Below are positions 53,331 through 60,801 of a stretch of DNA of 64,000 nucleotides, piece by piece. Below the pieces are notes generated by a model. That model searched no databases, was not told the origin of the DNA, and saw nothing but the letters and a program-made list of their open reading frames with translations. The DNA is taken from NCBI RefSeq assembly GCF_029433515.1, contig NZ_JAQTIG010000005.1, positions 1-64,000 of the forward strand. Reading direction: 5' to 3'. A program made the translations under genes and the position numbers. Origin of the DNA: Lactobacillus sp. ESL0679 (lineage in GTDB: Bacteria; Bacillota; Bacilli; Lactobacillales; Lactobacillaceae). The first letter of the stretch is position 1, and each line of letters begins with the position of its first letter.

Positions 53331-53548
53331 TTAAAAGTAATATAGATTTGATAATTTGCTGGCGAGCTTGATAAAATTTTTTACCAAACAAAAATAATTA
53401 ATGTAATGCTACTGTTAACAAGCGCTGACTCTGAGTGCTGACGATTCTACTACCAATAGGATCATTTTTGTTACTCCATAGCATGAGACTTGTATAGTGA
53501 ACAAGCTGCGACTTTTGCAATTTAATACCAGTTTTTAATTAATTTTTC
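53331..53548. other. Intergenic region without a recognised gene
   Basis: About 220 bases between the xfp terminator and the promoter of the ATPase leader. I see no ORF with a ribosome site and no repeat or hairpin of note. Confidence 0.5.
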
Positions 53549-53577
53549 TTGTTAAAACAAGCTGAATTATTTATAAT
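53549..53577 (+). promoter_or_regulatory. Promoter of the ATPase leader
   Basis: TTGTTA (53549-53554), 17-bp spacer, TATAAT (53572-53577). Transcription would begin right at the riboswitch. Confidence 0.8.
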
Positions 53578-53584
53578 GAACATA

Positions 53585-53656
53585 ATCATAAGGGAGTAAC
53601 AGCAATTACTTGCGATAAGCCCAACAGCCGAAAGAAAAAACTTTCTGGACTTATCT
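53585..53656 (+). promoter_or_regulatory. yybP-ykoY (Mn2+) riboswitch
   Basis: ATAAG (53588-53592) pairs with CTTAT (53650-53654) as P1. Next to it stand GGGAGTAAC and the conserved far loop CCCAACAGCCGAAAG. This is the layout of the manganese-sensing yybP-ykoY class, known upstream of the P-type ATPase gene yoaB in Lactococcus. Confidence 0.85.
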
Positions 53657-53663
53657 TAATTAG

Positions 53664-53702
53664 TGAGACTTGTGTGCGGTATGCATATAAGTCTCTTTTT
53701 TA
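53664..53702 (+). terminator. Riboswitch-controlled terminator
   Basis: GAGACTT (53665-53671) / AAGTCTC (53689-53695) hairpin with T6, placed after the riboswitch and before AGGAGG and the ATG at 53716. High Mn2+ would be expected to prevent its formation. Confidence 0.8.
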
Positions 53703-53715
53703 TTAGGAGGTAACA

Positions 53716-56385
53716 ATGGCCCAAGATTATTACAGACAGCAGTCCCAAGAAGTAGCGAATGAGTTAGGCACATCACTTTCTCAAGGATTGACTGCAAGTC
53801 AGGTAAAGCAGCGCCGAGAAAAATATGGTGCTAACAGTTTAGCCGGTAAAAAGAAGGTCAGTCTCTGGCAGCGCTTTTTAGCTCAATTCAAGGATTTTAT
53901 GATTATTGTCTTGATTATTGCGGCGCTATTATCGGGCTTTGTCGCTCAAGAGTGGACTGATGCGGCAATTATTATGATTGTCGTTTTATTAAATGCGATT
54001 TTGGGTGTTTTTCAAGAGGCGCGTTCAGAAGAAGCAATTAACGCGTTAAAAAAGATGGCTACACCAAGTGCGCATGTTCGGCGTAATGGTCAAGTCGAAG
54101 AAATTCCCAGCACTGAATTGGTTCCTGGTGATGTCGTTCTGCTGGAGGCTGGCGACGTTGTACCAGCTGATTTGCGTTTAACAAGTGTTAACAGCTTAAA
54201 GGTGGAGGAGTCAGCTTTAACTGGTGAGTCGGTACCTGTTGATAAGCAAGCAGGACAATTGGAAGAAGAGCAAGTTGCATTGGCAGATCAAGATAACATG
54301 GCCTTTGCCAATACGAATGTCACCTATGGCCGTGCTGAGGGCATCGTTACCCAAACGGGAATGAATACTGAGGTTGGTAAAATCGCGACGCTGCTCAATA
54401 ACACTGATGAAACCGACACGCCGCTAAAACAAAATTTAAACCAGCTGGGCAAAACTTTAACGATTATGATTTTAGTAATCTGCGCTATTGTATTTGCAGT
54501 TGGCTTTTTCACCAAGCAAGGCACGGAGCCAACCGATAAGTTAGCGATTGATATGTTCCTCGTGGCTGTGTCGCTAGCAGTAGCGGCGATTCCGGAGGGA
54601 TTGCCAGCGATTGTTACCATTATTTTGGCATTGGGCACACAAGTGATGGCTAAGCACAAGTCGATTGTGCGTAAATTGCCCGCAGTTGAGACTTTAGGTG
54701 CCACTGACGTGATTTGTTCTGATAAAACAGGAACACTGACGCAGAACAAAATGACAGTTGAACGCATTTATTATGCTGGCCAAAATCATCAGGCTAAACA
54801 AGCAATTACTGCTAATAATCCTGCCTTACTGGCAATGCTGCTGGCAAATGATACTAAAATGTCAGATGAACAAAAGTTGTTGGGTGATCCGACAGAAACG
54901 GCGCTAGTGCAATATGCACTGGATCATCAAATCAATGTTCAAGAGTTGTTAGCACAACATCGCCGTGTTCAGGAAGTGCCATTTGATTCTGAACGGAAGC
55001 TGATGAGTACTGTTAATCAGGATGGCGATCATTTCTTAGTGGCCGTAAAGGGTGCACCGGACCAACTGCTAAAGCGAGTAACCAAAATTGAAGAAAACGG
55101 TCAAATTGTCCCAATTACTGCTGCTCAAAAACAAGCTATTTTAGCTGCCAATCAGACAATGGCTGAACAAGCATTGCGCGTGCTTGGACTAGCTTATAAG
55201 GAAGTTGCGCAGCCTTATGATGAGCCATCGACAAATAATGTTGAGCAAGAGCTTGCTTTTGCCGGCTTAGTTGGGATGATTGACCCAGAAAGACCGGAAG
55301 CTAAGGCAGCAATCAAGGAAGCTAAGCAAGCTGGTATTCGGACGATTATGATTACGGGTGACTTCCAAGTAACGGCGCAGGCAATCGCCCAACGGCTTGG
55401 CATTATCAGGCCGGGACAAGATCAGCAAGTAATTACGGGAGCCCAACTTGATGAGTTAAGCGATGATTATTTGCACGAACATGTTGGGGACTACAGTGTC
55501 TATGCTCGAGTTTCACCTGAACATAAGGTGCGCATTGTCAAAGCTTGGCAGTCACAAGGAAAAATTGTGGCGATGACTGGTGATGGTGTAAACGATGCGC
55601 CAAGTTTGAAGCAAGCTGATATTGGGATTGGCATGGGGATTACTGGTACAGAAGTTTCTAAGGGTGCCAGTGACATGATCTTGGCTGATGATAACTTTGC
55701 TACAATCGTTGAAGCAGTTAAGCAGGGTCGGAAAGTCTTTAGCAATATTCAGAAGGCAATTTTGTACCTGATGAGTTGTAATGTGGGAGAAGTCTTAACC
55801 GTCTTCATGATGACGATGTTAGGCTGGGATATTTTAGCTCCCGTGCAATTATTGTGGATTAATTTGGTAACTGACACGCTGCCGGCAATTGCATTGGGAC
55901 TTGAACCAGTTGAAAAAGGCATTATGAACAGGCGCCCGCGAGGTAAAAAATCGACGTTTTTTAGTGGCGGGGTAGCCAGCTCCATCATTTATCAGGGTAT
56001 TTTAGAAGGGATTCTGGTGCTGACAACTTACCAATTAGGACTTAACTTTGGCCCGCATCTTGGTAATAGTAGTTTGCAGCATGGGGATGCATTAACGATG
56101 GCCTTTTTGACCTTAGGACTAATCCAATTGTTCCATGCCTTCAACTCCAAGTATATTCACCGATCAATCTTTACAAAACAAACATTTGCTAATAAGTGGT
56201 TCAACTGGGCAATATTAATCTCTGCCGTAGTAATGGCAGCAGTAGAACTGCCATTCATGACCAAGTTCTTTGATGTAACTGAATTAAACGGTGTGCAGTG
56301 GCTGATTGTTTTGCTAGCTGGCGTTTGCATGATTGTAATTGTGGAAATTGTAAAATTCTGTGAACGAAGATTGGGTGAGAAATAA
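53716..56385 (+). CDS. P-type cation ATPase (IIA type, Mn2+/Ca2+ export)
   Basis: An 889-residue pump. Cation-ATPase N-domain, TGESVP actuator motif (about 170), AIPEGLPAIV in TM4 (about 290-299), phosphorylation site CSDKTGTLTQ (Asp near 336), ATP-site KGAPDQLLKR (about 450), hinge GDGVNDAPSLKQAD (about 620), and six C-terminal TM helices with INLVTDTLPA. This is SERCA-like and was long called calcium-transporting. The Mn2+ riboswitch in front argues that the main task is export of excess manganese, as for YoaB. AGGAGG precedes the ATG. Monocistronic. Confidence 0.93.
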   Translation: MAQDYYRQQSQEVANELGTSLSQGLTASQVKQRREKYGANSLAGKKKVSLWQRFLAQFKDFMIIVLIIAALLSGFVAQEWTDAAIIMIVVLLNAILGVFQEARSEEAINALKKMATPSAHVRRNGQVEEIPSTELVPGDVVLLEAGDVVPADLRLTSVNSLKVEESALTGESVPVDKQAGQLEEEQVALADQDNMAFANTNVTYGRAEGIVTQTGMNTEVGKIATLLNNTDETDTPLKQNLNQLGKTLTIMILVICAIVFAVGFFTKQGTEPTDKLAIDMFLVAVSLAVAAIPEGLPAIVTIILALGTQVMAKHKSIVRKLPAVETLGATDVICSDKTGTLTQNKMTVERIYYAGQNHQAKQAITANNPALLAMLLANDTKMSDEQKLLGDPTETALVQYALDHQINVQELLAQHRRVQEVPFDSERKLMSTVNQDGDHFLVAVKGAPDQLLKRVTKIEENGQIVPITAAQKQAILAANQTMAEQALRVLGLAYKEVAQPYDEPSTNNVEQELAFAGLVGMIDPERPEAKAAIKEAKQAGIRTIMITGDFQVTAQAIAQRLGIIRPGQDQQVITGAQLDELSDDYLHEHVGDYSVYARVSPEHKVRIVKAWQSQGKIVAMTGDGVNDAPSLKQADIGIGMGITGTEVSKGASDMILADDNFATIVEAVKQGRKVFSNIQKAILYLMSCNVGEVLTVFMMTMLGWDILAPVQLLWINLVTDTLPAIALGLEPVEKGIMNRRPRGKKSTFFSGGVASSIIYQGILEGILVLTTYQLGLNFGPHLGNSSLQHGDALTMAFLTLGLIQLFHAFNSKYIHRSIFTKQTFANKWFNWAILISAVVMAAVELPFMTKFFDVTELNGVQWLIVLLAGVCMIVIVEIVKFCERRLGEK

Positions 56386-56484
56386 TGACAGAAGCAGATT
56401 TATAAAGAGCAAAAATTATTAAAGATTACTTTGCTTCTTGGGTTAAACCTCGTAAGTCCTAAAGTTGGTTACTTTAGGTATCAT

Positions 56485-56519
56485 AAAAAATCCTCTGTCG
56501 TAATGACAGAGGATTTTTT
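56485..56519. terminator. Terminator after the ATPase
   Basis: AAAAATCCTCTGTC/GACAGAGGATTTTTT stem with a 5-base loop. It works in both directions, so it may also end the Rgg-like gene. Confidence 0.9.
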
Positions 56520-56564
56520 GTTAATTAATAGTTAACTTCGTCAAAAGTAGAATAATCATAAAAC

Positions 56565-57413
56565 TTAAATGTTTTGTTTAAAAAATTTAGCTAGTTCATT
56601 GCTATATTCAGGCATACCATTAATTTCGATTATTTTAATAATGCAACGACAATTTTCTAAAAAACAATTTTGTGGCTGATAGTGATAAGCAATCATATTT
56701 TTAAGTAGGGAAATACAATTTTTGTAGAAGAAAACTTCAGGACTTGTTGAGATTACTTCTGCAGATTTTACAAAAAAATCTGTTTCATTATATTTGTTAT
56801 TTTGAATACATAGAAAAAGAATATTTGCAATAACGACTAAAAGCGATTTTTTAATTTCGATATCTTTATTATTTTTAAACTGATTAATTAGTTTACGCGC
56901 GATTATAATATTTTGATCAATATCATAAAGCAACATAAAATTTCGATATAATTTTATGTATTTTTTGTCCAAAACACTTAAATCTAATAACAAATTTTTT
57001 ATAAATTGTTTTGTATGATCATTTAAGTTGCTTAAGTCGTTATCTAATAAAGCAATGGCAGCTTCAGTAATTGCAATTTGTCTGTCTTTATTAGTGATGT
57101 TACTTTTTTTGATATCCAGTTTTACTTTTTCTAATTCTTTTTTGGAATTTAAGTAATATGCGTTATTGATAAGCTCATTAAATATTTGTTCTTGGTTATA
57201 GTTTTGTCGATCACTTTCGTCTAATTCACTAAAAAAATTTATGACAGAAATATTATTGTAATGAAGTAATTTTATTAGGTCTTCCGCAGAAAGATGATGA
57301 AGATCCTTTTCAATTCTTGTGTAATATGAACGGCTAATAATGTTGCCAACCCATTTTTCCTGTGTTTTATGTTGTTGTGTACGATATTTTTTAAGTAGTT
57401 TGCCAATAGTCAT
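56565..57413 (-). CDS. Rgg/GadR/MutR-like transcriptional regulator
   Basis: About 282 residues from the start chosen here. N-terminal XRE-type helix-turn-helix (IGKLLKKYRTQQHKTQEKW... ISRSYYTRIEKDLHHLSAEDLIKLLHYNNIS), followed by an all-helical C-terminal domain of about 200 residues as in Rgg proteins, which bind short peptide pheromones. ATG 57413 has GGAG 6 bases upstream on the minus strand. A longer in-frame reading to 57476 lacks one. The gene is markedly AT-rich (Asn, Lys and Ile codons). It is divergent from a MraY/TagO-like gene. No obvious short hydrophobic pheromone gene was seen beside it. Confidence 0.8.
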   Translation of the reverse strand: MTIGKLLKKYRTQQHKTQEKWVGNIISRSYYTRIEKDLHHLSAEDLIKLLHYNNISVINFFSELDESDRQNYNQEQIFNELINNAYYLNSKKELEKVKLDIKKSNITNKDRQIAITEAAIALLDNDLSNLNDHTKQFIKNLLLDLSVLDKKYIKLYRNFMLLYDIDQNIIIARKLINQFKNNKDIEIKKSLLVVIANILFLCIQNNKYNETDFFVKSAEVISTSPEVFFYKNCISLLKNMIAYHYQPQNCFLENCRCIIKIIEINGMPEYSNELAKFFKQNI

Positions 57414-57470
57414 AAGATTCTCCAAATTAAATAGTTCATTAATAAATGTATTATACAATGTATAATTAAA

Positions 57471-57507
57471 GTTCAAAAATAAAGTTCATATTTGCACGTT
57501 CATATTT
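57471..57507. repeat. Three GTTCA-type direct repeats (putative Rgg operator)
   Basis: GTTCAAAAAT (57471-57480), GTTCATATTT (57484-57493) and GTTCATATTT (57498-57507), with 13- and 14-base periods. A weaker GTTCATTAAT lies at 57434-57443. They sit in the divergent intergenic region and overlap the expected -35 of the regulator. Confidence 0.65.
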
Positions 57508-57587
57508 GTAACAATAAAAAGATTCTTGAAAATTTTTTGTTATACTTCCTTATAGAAATCATTATCAAATAATGAAGGAACAATAAA

Positions 57588-58529
57588 TTGACATACTTGA
57601 ATATTTTTATTTTATCTTTCTTTGTTGTGGTGCTAACAATCCCAGTTTCTATAATTGTAGCTAAAAAATTAAATTTCTTTGATTTCCCAATAGGTAGAAA
57701 AAAGCATGAAAATCCGACGCCTCTACTTGCTGGGGTAAATATTTATCTTTCATTTAGTATTTCTGTATTGATAGTTTCTCATAGTACTAAAAATATTAAT
57801 CTGGTTTTATTATCTGGTATCATTGTCTTGATAGGCTTATATGATGATTATAAAAAAACAAAATGCCAAGATTTATCTGCTTTTAAAAAAGGCAGTCTTC
57901 AACTTTTAGTTGCTGGATTAACTTATTTAAGTGGGATAGGTATACACTCAATAGTTTTGCCTTTTAGCAGGCTCAAAATTAGTTTTAATCCCATTGTTAG
58001 TTTCTTTCTAACTATTATTTGGATATTTGGAATTATGACTGTGATCAACTTTAGTGATGGCATAGATGGTCTGGCTGCAACAATAGTTTTTATTTCGGCG
58101 ATTACATTTTTTATTATTTTAATGATCAAAGGTTTTTATCAGGATTCATATTACTGTATGGCACTTGCGGGATGTTGTTTAGGATATTTTATATACAATA
58201 AATATCCGGCTTATATATTTATGGGTGATTGCGGTTCATCATTTTTGGGTTATATACTTGCAGTTATCTCTTTAGATGGGATGTTGAAGCAAGCCTCAAT
58301 TTCAACTATATTAGTACCTATTGTTTGCTTGTCATTACCAATATTTGATAATATCTTTGTCGTTTTTTCTAGAATAAAGGACAAACAGCCAATTTATATT
58401 GGTGATCGTAAACAACTTCATTATAGATTACTTGATAAGGGAATGTCTGTAAAAAAAGCATGGCTTTATTTAGTAATGTACTCTCTTTTAGCTTCATTTA
58501 TAACATTGCTAATAATAATTTTAAAATAA
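57588..58529 (+). CDS. MraY/WecA/TagO-like glycosyl-1-phosphate transferase
   Basis: A 313-residue membrane enzyme with about ten TM helices that should transfer a sugar-1-phosphate (commonly GlcNAc-1P) from a UDP-sugar to undecaprenyl phosphate. Landmarks: RKKHENPTPLLAGV (about 37-50), GLYDDYKK (about 84-91), NFSDGIDGLAA (about 155-165), MGDCGSSFLGY (about 212-222) and the cytosolic DRKQLHYRLLDKGMS (about 272-286). Start is TTG with GAAGGAA upstream. It ends without the C-terminal tail of many TagO proteins. No wall-polymer genes adjoin it, and the Rgg-like gene is its only partner. Very AT-rich, probably acquired. Confidence 0.85.
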   Translation: MTYLNIFILSFFVVVLTIPVSIIVAKKLNFFDFPIGRKKHENPTPLLAGVNIYLSFSISVLIVSHSTKNINLVLLSGIIVLIGLYDDYKKTKCQDLSAFKKGSLQLLVAGLTYLSGIGIHSIVLPFSRLKISFNPIVSFFLTIIWIFGIMTVINFSDGIDGLAATIVFISAITFFIILMIKGFYQDSYYCMALAGCCLGYFIYNKYPAYIFMGDCGSSFLGYILAVISLDGMLKQASISTILVPIVCLSLPIFDNIFVVFSRIKDKQPIYIGDRKQLHYRLLDKGMSVKKAWLYLVMYSLLASFITLLIIILK

Positions 58530-58570
58530 CAAAATATCCTTGTAAGAACCACTCCTACAAGGATATTTTG
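58530..58570. terminator. Bidirectional terminator
   Basis: AAAATATCCTTGTA/TACAAGGATATTTT stem between the TagO-like gene and the convergent fRMsr gene. Confidence 0.88.
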
Positions 58571-58587
58571 TTTAATACTGAAAGATT

Positions 58588-59037
58588 TCACTTCATTACT
58601 AATTTCGCAATTTTTTCTAAAAACTCTGAGTCAACTTCGTCAAAAGTTGAGAAATCGTTGCTATCTAAATCTAAAACGGCAATTAATTGGCCATTTTTAA
58701 CCATTGGGACGACGATTTCGGAATTAGTTGCGGCGTCGCAGGCAATATGTCCCGCAAATTTGTGGACATTAGGTACAATTTGCGTTTGCCGAGTTGCAGC
58801 TGCGGTACCACAAACGCCCTTGCCCAGAGCGATGTGCATGCAGGCAACTGGACCTTGGAATGGTCCCAATATCAATTCATCATTTTGATAGCGATAAAAG
58901 CCGGCATAACTAACATTGGGCAGACTACTAAACAATAGGGCACTAATGTTACTCATGTTGGCAATTAAGTCATGTTCATTTTCTAGCAGGCTTTGTGCTT
59001 GCTGCAAGATTAAGTTATAATTTTCTGTTTTTGTCAT
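58588..59037 (-). CDS. Free methionine-(R)-sulfoxide reductase (GAF domain)
   Basis: A 149-residue GAF-fold enzyme reducing free Met-R-sulfoxide with thioredoxin. The three conserved cysteines are present: PVACMHIALGKGVCG (about 63-77) and HIACDAATNSEIVVP (about 97-111), followed by VLDLDSNDFSTFD. GGAG precedes the ATG on the minus strand. An antioxidant repair function. Confidence 0.92.
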   Translation of the reverse strand: MTKTENYNLILQQAQSLLENEHDLIANMSNISALLFSSLPNVSYAGFYRYQNDELILGPFQGPVACMHIALGKGVCGTAAATRQTQIVPNVHKFAGHIACDAATNSEIVVPMVKNGQLIAVLDLDSNDFSTFDEVDSEFLEKIAKLVMK

Positions 59038-59169
59038 TAAAAGTTCTCCTTAAATAATAGTTTAAACCAACTTTTTGAAATTGAAAGGGCTAACAAACTT
59101 ACGAGAAATTTTTCTTTTTGTTATCCTAATCTAGCCGCTCAAGAAGTGGGCGATTAGGAGGAGTTTTTA

Positions 59170-60585
59170 ATGAAGAAAATGGACGCAATTGTTAAAGTCC
59201 ACAGGCCATGGCTTGTAATGTCAAGCATGTTAATTGGGACCTTTGTGGGGATGTTATCTGAAACATCACTCAATATTGCTTTGCCACAATTAATGCAGGC
59301 ATTCAGCGTTGGCGCGAGTCAAGTACAACTCTTAGTTACAGGATACATGCTAGTAATTGGGATTATTTTACCGTTTTCTAGTATTTTAACTAAATGGTTT
59401 ACAACTAGACAGATTGTTGTTTTTGGTCTAGCAGCTTTTATTATTGGTGCGGTAGTTTCCGCAACAGCACAGAATTTTGCAATTTTACTAACAGGTAGAA
59501 TGATTCAGGGACTCGGTACTGGTTTGATATTGCCATTAATGTTTACTGTGGCAATGTTAATTTTCCCACCGCAAAAGTTAGGTGCAGCCATGGGTGTGTG
59601 TGCGTTAGTCATCATGCTGGCACCAGCCATCGGCCCGACATTAACGGGAATTATTTTAGGTGCATTTACGTGGAACTTTGTCTTCTGGTTATTTGTCCCG
59701 TTCTTAGTAATTGCTTTAGTTTTAGCAATTTTTGCTTTGAAAAACGTGGGTCAAATTACCAAGCCGCACGTTGATCTCTTATCAATAATTGAATCAGTTG
59801 TCGGCTTTTCTACCTTAGTAATGGGTGTTAGTCTGGCAAGTGGTTTAGGCTGGAGCTCACCAATTGTTTTAGGATTATTGGTAATTGGAATTGTTGTTTT
59901 GGTTTTGTATGCCAGAAGACAATTAAACTTAACAGTACCAGTTTTAAATTTACACGTCTTTAATAAGCGGGCTTTTGCTCTCGGCGCAATCAGCGTCATG
60001 CTTGATTTTGCCATTATCTTGTCAGCAATGTATCTCTTGCCACAATACTTGCAACGAGGTTTGTCACTGTCAGTTGCATTAACTGGAATGATCATGCTCC
60101 CAGGAGGCATTATCAACGCAGTTGTATCAGCATTTGCTGGACGCTTGTATGATTCGTTTGGTGCTAAGAAGCCCGCAGTTGCTGGTTTTATCATTGCATT
60201 AATCGGAATTGTAATGTTGATTTTCTCAAATGACAAGTCATCATTAGCATACGTTGTCGCTGCCCACATTGTCCTGATGATTGGTTGTCCGTTAGCAATG
60301 TCACCAGCACAAACTCATGCCTTGAATGCATTGCAAGGACCAGAATCAGCTGATGGTAGTACCATTTTGAACACAATGCAACAGATTGTTGGTGCCTTGG
60401 CAACAGCGCTGTCAACTAGCTTCTTAAGTTTAGGACAAGCTGCTTATCAAGGTAGTAGTCATGCCGCTGCCTTTACTAATGGTGTGCATTATGGTTTGTA
60501 CTTTACATTAGTCTTGACAATTATTGGCATTATTGTTGCCTTTAATTTTGGTACTAGGACACCAAGTCATGATATTGAGGCTTAG
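59170..60585 (+). CDS. MFS drug exporter, DHA2 (14-TM) family
   Basis: A 471-residue transporter with about 14 hydrophobic segments. Motif A-like region near ILTKWFTTRQIVVFG, and the antiporter motif GVCALVIMLAPAIGPTLTGIIL (about 141-162, motif C), which marks proton-coupled exporters of the EmrB/QacA type. AGGAGGAG precedes the ATG. Monocistronic. Substrates unknown. Confidence 0.9.
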   Translation: MKKMDAIVKVHRPWLVMSSMLIGTFVGMLSETSLNIALPQLMQAFSVGASQVQLLVTGYMLVIGIILPFSSILTKWFTTRQIVVFGLAAFIIGAVVSATAQNFAILLTGRMIQGLGTGLILPLMFTVAMLIFPPQKLGAAMGVCALVIMLAPAIGPTLTGIILGAFTWNFVFWLFVPFLVIALVLAIFALKNVGQITKPHVDLLSIIESVVGFSTLVMGVSLASGLGWSSPIVLGLLVIGIVVLVLYARRQLNLTVPVLNLHVFNKRAFALGAISVMLDFAIILSAMYLLPQYLQRGLSLSVALTGMIMLPGGIINAVVSAFAGRLYDSFGAKKPAVAGFIIALIGIVMLIFSNDKSSLAYVVAAHIVLMIGCPLAMSPAQTHALNALQGPESADGSTILNTMQQIVGALATALSTSFLSLGQAAYQGSSHAAAFTNGVHYGLYFTLVLTIIGIIVAFNFGTRTPSHDIEA

Positions 60586-60605
60586 TTAAGCTAAGTTAAT
60601 ATAAC

Positions 60606-60665
60606 TAAAAAGATCATCACATCTTTTCTAAATTATTTTAGAAAATTTAGTGGTGGTCTTTTTTG
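60606..60665 (+). terminator. Terminator after the MFS exporter
   Basis: AAAAAGATCATCAC / GTGGTGGTCTTTTTT outer stem around a second hairpin (TTTTCTAAAT/ATTTTAGAAAA). Confidence 0.75.
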
Positions 60666-60749
60666 CTCTGAAAATCATTAATTTTGCTTGTAAATTTTGG
60701 GTACAGTTTATTAAAATTTGGCATGTTAAATTGGGCTTAAAGGTTGTTT

Positions 60750-60774
60750 TGTAAACGTTGTAAACGCTTATAAT
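60750..60774 (+). promoter_or_regulatory. Two overlapping cre sites on the -10 of the PTS regulator
   Basis: TGTAAACGTTGTAA (60750-60763) and TGTAAACGCTTATA (60759-60772) overlap by 5 bases. Each matches cre at 13 of 14 positions. TATAAT is at 60769-60774. Confidence 0.75.
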
Positions 60775-60801
60775 TGAAAATGGATGGAGGTGAGAAAGGA
60801 T

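Noticed and set aside
54324-54767. A 147-codon minus-strand frame inside the P-type ATPase gene.
   Set aside because: It is antisense to conserved ATPase motifs and has no start signal.
53716-56385. Annotation simply as a calcium-transporting ATPase.
   Set aside because: The sequence family alone would suggest this, but the upstream yybP-ykoY element points to manganese as the regulatory signal.
57414-57587. A short hydrophobic pheromone (SHP) gene expected beside an Rgg regulator.
   Set aside because: I found no short ORF with ribosome site and hydrophobic C-terminus in the divergent gap. If a peptide exists, it is elsewhere.
59751-60269. A 172-codon minus-strand frame inside the 14-TM exporter.
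   Set aside because: It is the antisense of membrane-protein codons. The sense gene has AGGAGGAG and full family motifs.
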